From Synchiropus splendidus (Eukaryota; Chordata; Actinopteri; Syngnathiformes; Callionymidae), in the NCBI RefSeq assembly GCF_027744825.2, contig NC_071349.1, positions 6,973,001-7,037,000 on the forward strand: a stretch of 64,000 bases of DNA, given 5' to 3'. A model generated the notes under the pieces. It searched no databases. It saw nothing but the letters and a program-made list of their open reading frames with translations, and had not been told where the DNA came from. Shown one piece after another: positions 1 through 13,000 of this stretch; the stretch's first letter is position 1; every line of letters starts with the position of its first letter. The position numbers and the translations under genes are program-made.

Positions 1-725
1 GCGTGGAAGCTGGAAGAAAACATTTCTGGTTCTCGCCCTCTCTGCTGCTGAGTGATGCCTTTGAGCACTGCGGCGCAGATGCTTCTTTTTCAGTCAGAAT
101 GTTGAGCAGCTGATGTGCTGTTTTTAGTCTGAACCTTCAAGAAAACACACTGAAGACCCCACCCCTTAATTATAAGTTTGTTTGCGGCTTGGTTCAAACT
201 TTCACAGCCCTGGAGGATTCGAGCCGCCACCCACAGTAGATACGTCTCTGATGTAGTTTTGAAATTGAGATTAGGGAGGATTTTTACAGCTTTTTAAGAA
301 GCAGTTTGCTGGTAAGACTGCAGCATTTCATGTACAAGTGTGTGTCTGTACTGGCCTTGTTCTCTCCCTCATGTTGTCTTGTGAGTGTGAAAACATTTAC
401 AGAACAAAATCTGAACTTTAGATTTAGCAGTGAGTTTCATGACTTCCATAATAAGTGACACTAGTGCGTGTCCAGCCTCTGTGACAAATGACATCAGAAG
501 AAGAATAGTTGCCCGTGGCCATCTGAACAGTTGTGATTACATAATGACTGGGCGGTGTACAGACTGGATACAGACAGATAGGCAAGAGTTTTAGAGGCGG
601 GTGAGACCTGACTTCATGAGCAACAAGCCACTTTTGTCGACCCAAATGTGTCCCACACACTATTATATTTGCATCACTCCATCAACATTACTGCCTCAAA
701 TCTGAATACACGTCTGTCTTTTCAG
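1..725 (+). other. arhgef10: Probable arhgef10 intron (upstream exons off-window)
   Basis: No exon could be tied in phase to the split first codon of e1, and nothing distinct was seen here. The start codon and first acidic exon are expected further left. Confidence 0.6.
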
Positions 726-1052
726 TGCTGGCAGATGAGCTCGACGACGAAGACGAGGGCGAAGCCTTTGACTTTGATGACAGTGAGGATGACATTGCAC
801 AGGCCGACCACCCACCCCCAACTCCACCAGCTCCCTGCTCGCCCATCTGCACAGATAACAGTGAACATCTCGCCAGCGTGGATCCACCGCAGCCTTTGTC
901 TGCATGTGACACAGCTGCGTCAGGAGAAGATTCCAAACACACGACAGCAGGTCAAGAAACAACAGCAGGGGAGGGGACGTCTGCTGTGGAGGAGATGGAT
1001 TTACCACCCCCTCCCCCTCCTCTTAGAGATGATATGGTGACAGGGCAAACAG
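726..1052 (+). CDS. arhgef10: arhgef10 exon e1 (first visible)
   Basis: Acceptor AG at 724-725 and donor GT at 1053-1054. It encodes an acidic [16 protein letters not shown] stretch followed by proline-rich sequence. It opens with two bases of a split codon and ends with one leftover base, which matches exon e2. An alternative donor at 1037 would break the phase and was discarded. Confidence 0.85.
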
Positions 1053-4000
1053 GTTTGTAGCTTTAAGTGTGTGACATCTGATTGTTGTTTCCAGGTGTTA
1101 ACTTCTCTAACAAACAGATGTCTCTGGAGTTATACTAAGAGAAAGTTGCTCTTCAGTGCTGTGGTTTGTATGAAAGTGTTATTACACACAAGTTAAATAT
1201 GCAAAGAATATTAAGAAATAGAGGGTTCACTGAGAAAGGGATTTATTTTCAAACTCTCTTTGCAAGATTTGCTGTTCTTATCACACAATGCGTCTCTCAT
1301 CTTTGACAGCCTGGTGCCGAGATATTCTGGGTCTTATCACCGTCGCTTGAGCAGCAGTGGGTGGATTTACATCCACGTTTGTTTATTTCAAAGCCCAAAA
1401 TCTGTTCTTGTCTTTTTAGTGATGCTAAAACAGACACATAAAAGAAGCATGTTCATGTGACAGCTGTTGAATCATGCAAATTTGCAACTATAGCTTGAAC
1501 AAAAAGCAATCTCTCCCTGGGGATGAATCAGGTGAAGTAATCTTTGGTGGCGAATAAACTTTAGCTCACACATTCTATAATAGCTAATGAAGTATCAACA
1601 ATTCGTTTTTACTCTACAGTAGAAAATATTTAGAACTTTAATTATGATTTAACTCAATTATATGCAGGATATATACAGGGTTTTTCTGACTGATTTAGAT
1701 AAAAGTAACAGATAACAACTTCTTGTATTATTGAATTTACATAAGGCCAATTTCCTTTATTTAAGTAGAAATGTCTCATAAAAGATAGCAACATAGCATA
1801 GCTGAATATTTGAATGGCAGTGAAAAGTGTCTAGCTGGTTTCACTCACAGAAACTGCATGAAAATAATGTTTTGTTTTGGGTTTTTTTTAATGTGTCATC
1901 TCTCACCAGTGACTCAGGACTCAGCCAGCAACGGGACACTTTCTTCAGAGAGTGTATCTATGAACCCTTCCCAAAACAAAGTCAACCCCTACTCTGTGAT
2001 CGACATCTCGCCACTGAAGTTGGAGCAGTTGGAGCAGCAGTTCAGACCCTCTGGCTCCACCTCCTCGCCGTCAGACTGTAAAAGCCAAGAAGCCGAGCCA
2101 CAGGATGCCCCCACCCGCTCTGCTGGCATCACTTCTGGATACTCTGTGCCAGTGCCATGCGGCTACGCCACCCCATCTGGTGTGCCGCTGATCACGCCAG
2201 CGTACACCACACCTGTCATCATTCGACACTTTTCCATGGATGAAGAAGGTACAGTCCAGTCAGCAGATGTTCCTGACTCAATCGTGTCCTTAACACTATT
2301 TATCCTTATCTCCTAAGTTTAGCAAATATTCCCCTCAAAGTCCATGTGCCGACTCTTCTTAACATCTGTTTCCTCCTCGCCCGAAAAGCAAAGCCACAAG
2401 GAAATGGGGACTAAATTTAGCCCTTCCCAAAGCTGCGTGCTGGCTGTGAAGGCTTTCCGGTTTCCTTAAACTAGTGTGTAAGCTCGGTCCAGACTGCAGA
2501 ATCTGATACATTGTAATTATCTCTCAAAGGTCACTGCACACAACCCAACTTGACCCTGCACTTTTGTTCACATTCATTCCCAAACACAATGCACCACACA
2601 ACTTAAGATTCAAATTCGAGTTGCACAGACATTTTTAGTACTGTTTTTAAATTTATTTTAATTTGTGTTTATTGTGATGTGTGGTCTGTTTCAATATTTA
2701 GGAAACAGTTCGTTTGATTCTGAATACTAATATATCTTTGGATGAATGATAGTCCGCCCACTAGAGGGCAGTAGAGATACTCAACAACTTGATAAATAAT
2801 TATAAATAAGTAATACAACTTTATTTTATTATTTATTTTCAGAACGCTTCTATACATGTTTTGCTTCTTGTTTTTTCCCCATTAAACAGCAATTAAATTT
2901 GAATGAACATATAACTTATAAGTACAGCAGCAAAGTTGTGCCAATATTCTTTATTATTAATAGATATGTATGATGCTATAAGTGGTATTTTCATGTTTTT
3001 GTCTCCTTTAACAGTCACTGTAGTTGGAACTGGGAACACATCTGCTGACAGGTGAGCATTTATTTTTCACATGTCCTACGAAGATGGTTTCCCATTGTAG
3101 CACTGATTATTTGTCAACATTAATTTGAGTTGTGTTTCTCCACGGTCAGTGTCTTCAGTGAAGAATATCCTCCAATAAAAGAGGAGGACGCGTTGGCAAA
3201 GTGGGCTGCAGATCCAGCTAACACGGCATGGATGGAAAGTAAGGGACACACAAATCACTCTTGTAAGATAGCGTTTTTGTGAACTCACCAAAGCGCACAT
3301 TGTCTGACTTCATGTGGCAATCTTTGTTAAACCCCAGACTTCTGACTCTTCCCGGATTTCCTTCCCTATTCTATTGCAGAAGCAAGCCCTAGTGCGCCTT
3401 TTGTGATTGCTCATTGCTTTACGTGAGACAAATTCTTAGTTTGTCCTCTAATTTCAGATCCGGATGATGTAATTTATGATGATGTCCCAAGAGAAAATTC
3501 AGACTCCAACACTGGTAAGAGGTTTCTTTCTTTTTGTAAAGCTCTGAGTGTCCAGCTTTGATAAGTGAGGAGGAGACAGTCGCGACTCTGCTGACAAGAG
3601 GACGTGAGGAAGCAGCAGGGATGCAGATTTTGACTTAAGATTGATTAGAACAGAAAGGAGGTGAGAGGAGGAGAAGAGGCTGTGGAGAGCTTATGTAAGT
3701 GAGTCTCGTTCTCACCAAAACTTGTTGAGTAGATCAGTATTACACCTCTATTTTTGTTAATATTCTTGGCTGTGATTGGGCTTTTCAAATCATGTCAAAC
3801 ACAATTTAAAGTAGTATGTGGATGTTGACTCAGCAGCTCTTAGTCTTAATGATAAAACTGCCAAACAGAAAAGTAAGAATACAAGCTGTTGGTATTGTAA
3901 TGCTGTAGAGTGGTTGGATAAAAGGATGCAGCGCTCTCTCTCAGAATGAAAGAGGGAAGACAGCAAGAAGATGTCACTTCCCCTTGAATTTAAAGAAAGA

Positions 4001-7000
4001 AGAAGTGGACCGACTTTTGCTTTCACTGTGCTATTCTTTAAACATTGTGTGTGCAGGTTGGCAAATATAAATTCAGTCATATTGGTTCAGTGTTTATCTC
4101 AACTGGTTAAGCATTAAACATGATTCTATTTCCTTCAAAAACTCTGTTTTTAGTTTCTTATACAACTCAAATGGTTGTCTAGTCTGGTTCTCCAAAGGTT
4201 TCTGGCTGTGATTCAAAGCCATTGTACAGGAACATTGCAAATACTGCAACAACCCATTGCTTTCATTGATGACAGAACCGGATGAGATGATCTACGATGA
4301 CGTGGAGCTTGGGGAGGAGGGCGGCTGCAACAGCTCCCTCGACAACGGCTGGAGTTCCAGCGAGTTTGAGAGCTACGATGAGGCCAGTGACGGAGAAGGC
4401 CACTCTGAGAACGGGCTGCCTCACGCCTTCATGAGAGGAAAACCATCACAGACAAAGACTCATGTGAGCTTTTAGACCCTCTAAGACTAGCAGAACTTTG
4501 ACTGTAGCATCTAGTCCTGGCACTGATGAGGCAGTGGGATCTATTTGAACACTTCTGAATAAGAGATACAGGCCGTAGGAAGTTCTTTGTAGCATTTACA
4601 TTTATACCTTTTAGCTAATGTATAAGAGACGTAATATTTTTTGAGCTTCTAGGAGTTAACTGTGGAAGCAGATGATAACCACTGATACCTGTTTGCTTCT
4701 GTTCAGCTCTCTCAAGATCTGACACGCTTGAAAGAACACTATGAGAGAAAGATGAAAGATCTAATGGCAAACACGGTGGGCACAGTAGAGCTGCAGCAGC
4801 TCAAACAGAAACACGAGCAGAAGGTAACTGCCCGGGGCCATTCACCATGTCCGCCTGCTCTAGACCTAGTAGTCCTTGTTTTCCGTGTGGTTTCATTCTC
4901 TGACTCCGAACAGTCATCCTGCCCTAATGCGACTGATCTGTGGTGATGGTTATGGATTTCTCTGGTGGTGGTCTTGGTTTGCCTGTCAGCATCCACCTGT
5001 CTTCATGTTGAGGTTGTAAAGCAAAAAAAGGTGCTCACCCTCAACTAGATGTGCCACACTCACTACTGCTGCACTGAGATCAGACCATGAAAACCAAGAG
5101 CCTCTTTGTAGGCACTGGTGTGTCTGTTTTACAGTGACCACCAACCTGGTACTGACCACTGCTTCACAGAATTGTGCAAGTGCTCATCATGTTTCCCTGA
5201 TGGTTGATGCTTAGCTTTCTCATACAGTAGGATCGCAGAGATGGAAATTTGTTTCAGTATGATTCTAAAGAGATTCTGTCTTTCTACAGATGCAGAAGCT
5301 GGTGAAGGCAGCAAAAGACGGGACTAAAGATGGTCTTGAAAAGACCAAAGCTGCTGTGAAGAAGGGACGCTCCTTCATTAAGACCAAGTCGTTCTGCAAC
5401 GGTTTGTACAACACAACGAATCATTTACAAAGTAAATGAATAAAGGTTAAGTGGCTCATTTTGGACTGTTCCTGCTGGTTAATTTTACAGAGCGGAAGTC
5501 AACTTCTTATGAGGACGAAGAGTCTGAGGTCTTTATTGAGGTGGACTGTTTCAATGTTGAACCCGTTCTGAGTCCAACACCAGGCGGCTTATCCCAGCAA
5601 CAAGTAACTAGTGACCCATTTCTTGTAATTGATATCAGAGCCTTGTAAATGTATGTCTCTATGTTCCTCAGATGGTGAGGCGGTGCATTTTAGGATCCAT
5701 TCTGGAGAGCGAGAAGAACTACCTTGACGCCCTACAGCGGATATTGGAGGTGTGCAAGGTCACAGCAGATGTTCTTGAACCTGCCTGAAGTAATTTCAAT
5801 TCATTTTATCCGCTCCATCAGCAATATGAAAAGCCCCTGTCCCAGATTGAGCCGCGGCTACTGAGCGACAGGAAACTGAAGATGACCTTCTACCGTGTGC
5901 GTGAGATCCTGCAGTGCCACTTCCTTTTCCAGATTGCCCTGGCAAGCCGTGTGGCAGAGTGGGACGGCCTGGAGATGATTGGAGACGTGTTTGTAGCATC
6001 AGTGAGTGCCCTTGATGTTTAATTTCCCTTTTTCATTTTGACATCTGGGGCGTCTGTCAAGCATTGTTTTCATGTTATAACAATTATACCTCAGGTGAAG
6101 TAACAAGAACCGAGATTACATGTTCATGTTCTATACTCTTGTCTTCTTAACTGTGTTATACTTAGTAATTTCTGGAAGTCTGAGTTTAATTCATCTTGGG
6201 TTTGGCTCAGTTCTCCAAGTCTATGGTGCTGGATGCCTACAGCGAGTATGTCAACAACTTCAGTACGGCAATGACAGTTTTGAGGAAGACCTGTGCGTCC
6301 AAACCTGGTTTCCTTGAGTTCTTGAAGGTAAGACTCAGCTAGTTCTTGTTGCCCATCAATCGTTCATAACTCTCCTCGGTAAAAAATACTTGTTGTACGA
6401 CTCACCTCATAATTGGACTGATCAGTTTCATATGATAATGCTAAATATCTGTACATTGTTTTCAAGGATGTGGGATAAATGAATAATGGTATATTAATAA
6501 AGTACATGTAGGACAACGATTTTGGGTAGAAGAAAGCCACAGTGTCTACTTTGTACTGTACTCATTTAGTGAAGTAAGAAAATGCTCCTGTTTTGCTGAC
6601 TGATGTGTTTCCGTCGTTGTAGTATACATTGACAAGTGGATCTTTTTTATCTCCAGCATCGTCAGGAGACCAGCAATGACCGAATGACCCTTTATGGACT
6701 CATGATGAAGCCGATCCAGAGGTTTCCTCAGTTTATTCTACTCCTCCAGGTAAGAAGAAACAAGTCATTTCGTTGCCTGATCGTGGTTTCGCCAGCAGAG
6801 GGAGTCTGGTACACAGGAACCCAGCCAATGTTCAATCCAATCAGATATCATATGTTGTTACAGCTTCTCCTGGAATTTTCAATAAACCAGCTGCAGGCTT
6901 GGTTGCCAGTGTGAGTCTCTAACCTGTAAGTTGTTTACTTCAAACTCAGGACATGTTGAAGAACACCCCAGTTGGTCACCCAGACCGACTACCGCTACAA

Positions 7001-10000
7001 ATGGCTTTGACTGAGTTGGAGACGCTTGCAGAGAAGCTCAATGAAAAGAAAAGGGAAGCTGACCAGCGCTGTGAAATACGCCACATCTCAAAGGCCATGA
7101 ATGAACGCTACCTCAACAAGGTCTGGTAATGAGTTTCCTGAGACGCTGTATTCTAAATGTTACAGTGATAACATGTCCCATCGATAGGGTCCTTAAAAGT
7201 GTGTCCATTAAACTTGGCGTGAAGTGCAACAACATGACGTTCTATAGTATCTTTGTGTCATTATGTATTCACCAGGAGTGATAAGGATTAGTGGACAGCC
7301 ACAGCAATGTGCGTTCTACTGCAGACACAAGTCTCTGAGCTCTTGGATGTTTCTGACTCCAGCTCCTGAGCAACGGCAGCCGCTACCTGATCCGCTCAGA
7401 CGACATGGTGGAGACAGTCTACAGTGACCGAGGGGAGATCATCAAGACGAAAGAGCGTCGGCTCTTCCTGCTCAATGATGTCCTCATGTGTGCCACGCCC
7501 AACACCCGGTGAGTCGTGTCGTCGTCTCCTCCGTAATTATTTTAATCCAAGAACCTCATTCGAATCACAGGACACATGAGATTTTGAACATTTTATCTAA
7601 GTATCCCACAAAACGTCATTTTGGACCAAACAAAAATATACAAAACTGTAGGATTTAAAATGGAGTTTTAGCTTTTTATTGTTATCTAAAGTGTAATAAT
7701 GGTGCTCATGTAGCTGGAAGCTCTTCTGGGAATTAGAATTATCGGAGACTCAGGAGGAATTTAAGATAAAGAATTTGTTGAGAAACCACAAGCACACCAC
7801 TAGAGGTCACTGGATTGACATGAGACAATTCTGTATTACACTTGCTTTCATTTAAGAGTGTAATTTAACAAAAAATATTGTGTAATATTTGCTTTATTGC
7901 AGGCATGTGTGACAGTTCAGATGTTAATGAGTTGAACCTTATCTCTATTCCTCTAATAACTCTCCGTCGTGCAGATGCCATGATGGAAGTGGCAGCCTCA
8001 GTGGCAGCGCTCCTGTGGACCAGCGGTTCCTCCTGAAGTGGAGTGTCCCTCTCAATTTTGTGGAAGTCTTGGAATTTGGCTCCAGTGAGGACATGGCAGA
8101 CAGCAACCGCTACCCAGCGCCACACTCTGGCGAGAAGGTGGTCATCAACGCCAAACCAAGTAAGCCCCACAGCTTCTATAGATCACTTGAGACAACACAT
8201 GAAGATGCAGTTTCTCTGTTAAGAAAACTACTCAATAGAGACTAAGCTTGGGATAAATCTGTGTGTACTGTCAGATTTATTTTGGGGTAAAATAGTGTGT
8301 GTATGTGTGCGTATCTGAAGTTGTATAGCTGTACCTCTGGGCACCTGTGGAAACACACCTCCGTGTAGGGACCTTTTTCCAATCCCCACAACGATTTGAG
8401 GATTAAAACTTCAGTAACAATATAAGTGGGTCAATAGAATTGAATTTAATCTTGGTCTAAGTCCTGGTGAAGTTTAACCATTTGTTTTTGGATGGTTAGG
8501 TTTAGGGTGGGAGGCTTCATTGAAACTAAGTGAAATCTCTCCACAAAAAATAATAAAATATGACGTGTGTGTGTAGACGTGCGTGCCTTTGAGTTCTGAG
8601 CAGCCTTACAAATATGTATTCAAATATTTGATATAAATAAAAAATATGAATAAATTAATTAATTGCCAATCCAAATATTAAAGGTGCCGCACCATGGATC
8701 GTATTCCTATTCTTGAAAAGGTCAATAGGTCAAAGAGTTAAGGTTCTCGAAAACCTTCTGGTGCTGGATTATATAAGGAAGTGAGGAGAGTTTGATCCTG
8801 GTTTAATGAACAAACAGTTGACGTCACCCAGAGGTGTGTTTCACATCCATCGAGTGTGAGATGTGTATTTGCCTGTGGTTTATTACTCTAATGATTTCAT
8901 TTTTTCCGCTCCCGTCTTTTCAGCCACTGCAATGTGGTCAGCAACTTTTTCCTCTCCAGATCTCTGTGTCAATCTCTCCCCGCTTTGTCAAAGGTTCTGT
9001 GTGCTCAGGCTGAGGTCAGTGGAGCAAGTGCTCAGTCGCCAATGGAAATGGACAGGAATGACTGCTGCAGAATTACTCTCTGCACTGTGTTTCTCCTCGC
9101 GTTTTCAGGTTTACAATAGCCTTAACTGGTCCCATGGATCCTTAGCGCTATGTATCGTTTAAGATGATACTTCATGGGTTTCTTACTCTGGCTCTTACGC
9201 TATTTTTTCAGCAACAAAAAGGCACAAGAAACAGCTGAACAAAAGCTGTAGTTTTTGGCTCCTGTAATCACAGTGACACCAGTGTGGAAGCTGCTTTTTA
9301 ACACCCCCTTCTGATGTCAAGGTCCCTGACTGGTGAAGTCCAAATCAATATACATTGCATTTCATTGTTGTCAGTCCATGAATACACAAGTGGAAAAGGA
9401 GGATTCTTAACATCTGGATGAACCTGATCTCCGCCTCAGTTCAAGCTTTGTCAGTGTTAGTTCACGACACTTCCAGCCCAGAGGGGAGCCAGATGGTTCT
9501 GGCTGTGTTGTTGAGAAGGATACTTATCTGGGATCGCTTTTATAAACGCCTTTGTTTGTCAAGCCAAATATCATTTCAGACATAAAAAGTCCATCTGTAT
9601 AAAGCCAAAAATGCTTCAGAAAAAGGCTTTAAAAAATAAAATATATATGGCCAATAATAAAACTTTTTAGAACGTATACCGTAATTTCCGGACTATAAGC
9701 CGCTACTTTTTTCTCGCGGTCTGAACCCTGCGGCTTATAAAACGATGCGGCTAATATATTGATTTTTACAGGGATATTCCAATCAATCGGCCACCGATTA
9801 TGAAAGGCTGAACTGGTTGTGATCTGTGAATGCCGACCACTGCCTGTCATTGCTGGTCACAAAATCCGGTCACATGTGACAGCAGCCGTTCTGATGAGGC
9901 ACCGCCCGCGGTTTGTGATGCGTCTGCTCCTCCCTCCCGACTCGCCACTCGCCACTCGCTTGGCAACGGCGTGTCTAATGCGGAAGCTTTTTTCAGTCTG

Positions 10001-13000
10001 TCATGTCAAGTTTGCATCCTGCAGCACATGCACGTTAAAGGGCGTCAACGCCACGAATTCAATATGATATTTAAAACACCAGCACTTGACGGAGCACAGA
10101 GAGTTTTCTGGTGCTCATGAAAGTGAAACTGCAGGAACCAGCGGTCACTCGCGACACTCGCCGGTCTGAGCGTGACGTTCAGAACGCGAAGCATATTGCC
10201 CGAGAAATAATCATTAATTTCACCGCGCCAGATGAGCAGCCTTTCTCAGGTGTCGTTTTAAGACGGAATCAACCGGGACCGAATCCGCTGCAGTCTTGTG
10301 TGTGTCAGATGCAGCGTTCGCGGTGAATCTGAAACGTTTGCAACCGTCCAGAGCGAGAACTTCCATGAAAGAGGTTGAAGACAGCTACTTCAGCTGAGTG
10401 CTCTCCCTCTCGGAGCATCCCGAGTTTTTAGAGTCTAATGAACATGCTCTTTGCTGGCAAAAATATTGAGCTTCGTCACATCAAACCGATGACATCACAG
10501 GCGTTTTATTTACCTTTAAAGCGCTCAAATTGCGCTGTTTTCGCCCGCGTGTCCGCAGCTCTGCTGACAGAGACGATCTACTGGAGGGTGAAAACAGCGC
10601 TTTCTGAACACTATAAATGTAAATAAGATGTGAGGAGTTCATGACTGGAGTTCAGAACATTGGCAAGATTGTTTCATGAGTCAGTCTCGACACTGGACCC
10701 CGTTTTCAAAACTAGTACTAGAGGATCGCTAGAAGTGATCCTCATGCATTTTCTGTGGCGCACACAGCAACGGTGCACCCGCGGCTTATAGAGCGGTGCG
10801 GCTTATGCATGAACAAAATCCATTTTCCTTCTTAGATTTGGTGGGTGCGGCTAATATTCCGGTGCGCTCTGTAGTCCGGAAAATACGGTAATTAACTGAG
10901 ATTTTGCAAGAGAGAAAAGTAGTTTGCACATGGACTCAGGGTGATATTTACCCAACTCAGCCAAGAAACTTTGAGGTTGTGTCCATTCAAATGGAGTGCT
11001 CTTCTTCCGCCCCAAACTTCAGCCTTGTGTTTGGGAACTCACAGAACTTAGAAAAATCTTTGAATGGGCTGCCAAAAGCAGCTCTGTGTCCAGTCTCCTG
11101 AAAAGGCTGATGATGTCACCTCCTTCTCTGTCCTACTCCTTCCCTTTGCTGCAAAACAACCCCACGCAGACAGCTGGACGTCCCGCTGCTTATAATCTGG
11201 ATGCAATTTGCAGCCCAGTCGTTAAGGAGGCGTACGTGTGTTGTAGTTTTCTCCAAAAAACACACGCTTGTTTCATGGAGGTTTTCTTTGGAAAATACTT
11301 TTTGTTGCTTTAACAAAGAGCCATTCAGAAGTTTGACCCACCAGAAGTATTCAGCTCATTGTGAACGCAGAACAGAGTAAATCTTTTAACCTTGAAAACT
11401 CACCTTGTTGTGGAACATATCTTATTGCATTTTAGGTTGTCTCTTTTCACAGTGGTGAGTTAAGTACATATTCTTTGGTGATATTCCAAAATATTTCCTC
11501 AAGTTACAATCAGAAATTCCTGACTATTTTTTTACTAAATTTTCCTTCATATCACTGTAAGATCACAGACATACACAAAACAACACAATTGACTTAAGGC
11601 ATAACATAGACAAAAAATATCAAATACATTTATGTGAAGAAATCAAAAACAGTGACAGTGAGTCCAGTTAGAGGCGCTGCCCACCTCCGGCAGAGTGAAG
11701 CCTTGAAGTGAGATCTGGAAACCATTTACATTTCTATTCTTTCTCTGCTTATACAAGGTTAGGTTGTGGGGGCAGCAGCCAGGGGAAAGAGGTCCACACC
11801 ATTCACACGCATCCATACAGTACCTACTATATAATAGTAGTCAAGATAATAACAGCTATTATTATACTGTTGTGGATTAAAATAATTATAGTTTACAGTT
11901 AACTACTTTTTGTCTCACTACTGTAAGTGTTGCTGAACTAAAAATAGATTGCAAAATGATGAATCATAATTGAAGCATGATGGATTTATTCATGGAATCA
12001 TGACCTGAATTCAAACTCCCCCCAACGTCTCAGCCTTTGCAGAAACAGATGAACCATGAAAATTGCATAGCGCTCCCTTTACATAATATACTGCTCATCC
12101 TTATCATGAATGTTTATATTGACAATAAAATTTTGTCTTTTGAACTGAATTTAAATCTGTGTCTCAGACTGCTTCACTCATGCTGAATGACACTCATATT
12201 TATGTTGAACTAAATTCATTAGCTGTGCTTGCTTGACTCAAGTCCAGATTCAGGACAAACATGGTAGTGCGCTTGTAATGAATCCACGTAAATGTTGGTT
12301 TGCTGAAATGTTCTAAATACATAAAGGAGGGCAGTTTTTGTTGTATATTTGTAGTTTATCTACGCAGCCATGTTATAAGTTGCAAATGCAATTGTGCAAT
12401 ATTGACGAAATATGAACAGTTGACTGCGATAATGACACTTGTATAGTATGAGAATCTTTGAAATCGAAGTGGTGTAGGACGATTTCCCCAATGTTGAACA
12501 TAACAATTGGAAATAAATCATAAATTATAATTGCGCCTTAGTAGTCAAATAGAAGACAACCTGGCTTTTTATGTCTTCCAAAATTTTGTGAATGAATTTT
12601 GCCATTATTGCTGTTTGATTTGATGATTGTGTTGCACTGCAAGGACATTCCTCCACCATTACCAATGTCTTTGAGCAACTACAATGGGAATTCTTCTTGT
12701 GTTGTCTTGTTCTCAACGTTAGCTGCAGTTATTCTAATCCAAGAGAATGCTTGACAATGCTGCACTAAAGATAACAGCTCTTCTACATGAGCCATGAAAT
12801 GTTCCAAAGCATCCATTGAGAGCAATTTCAGAGTCCAGTGGCGCCAAAGCAGATTTACAACAAAGCATTTTTGTGCCACCGACTGATGCCGTTTAACTTT
12901 TGTTCCAAGAAAACACTTGGCGGAAGATGCCCTGGATAATCACACTCCAAAATATGTGCAGTTACATTTTGATTGGGGCGACCCCGGTCAGCCCCCGTGC

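Noticed and set aside
6792..6806. CCAGCAGAGGGAGTC as a CTCF site
   Set aside because: The GC after GGG is missing, so the core is not satisfied.
7797..7811. CCACTAGAGGTCACT as a CTCF site
   Set aside because: T replaces the conserved G in the GGC core; too weak to list.
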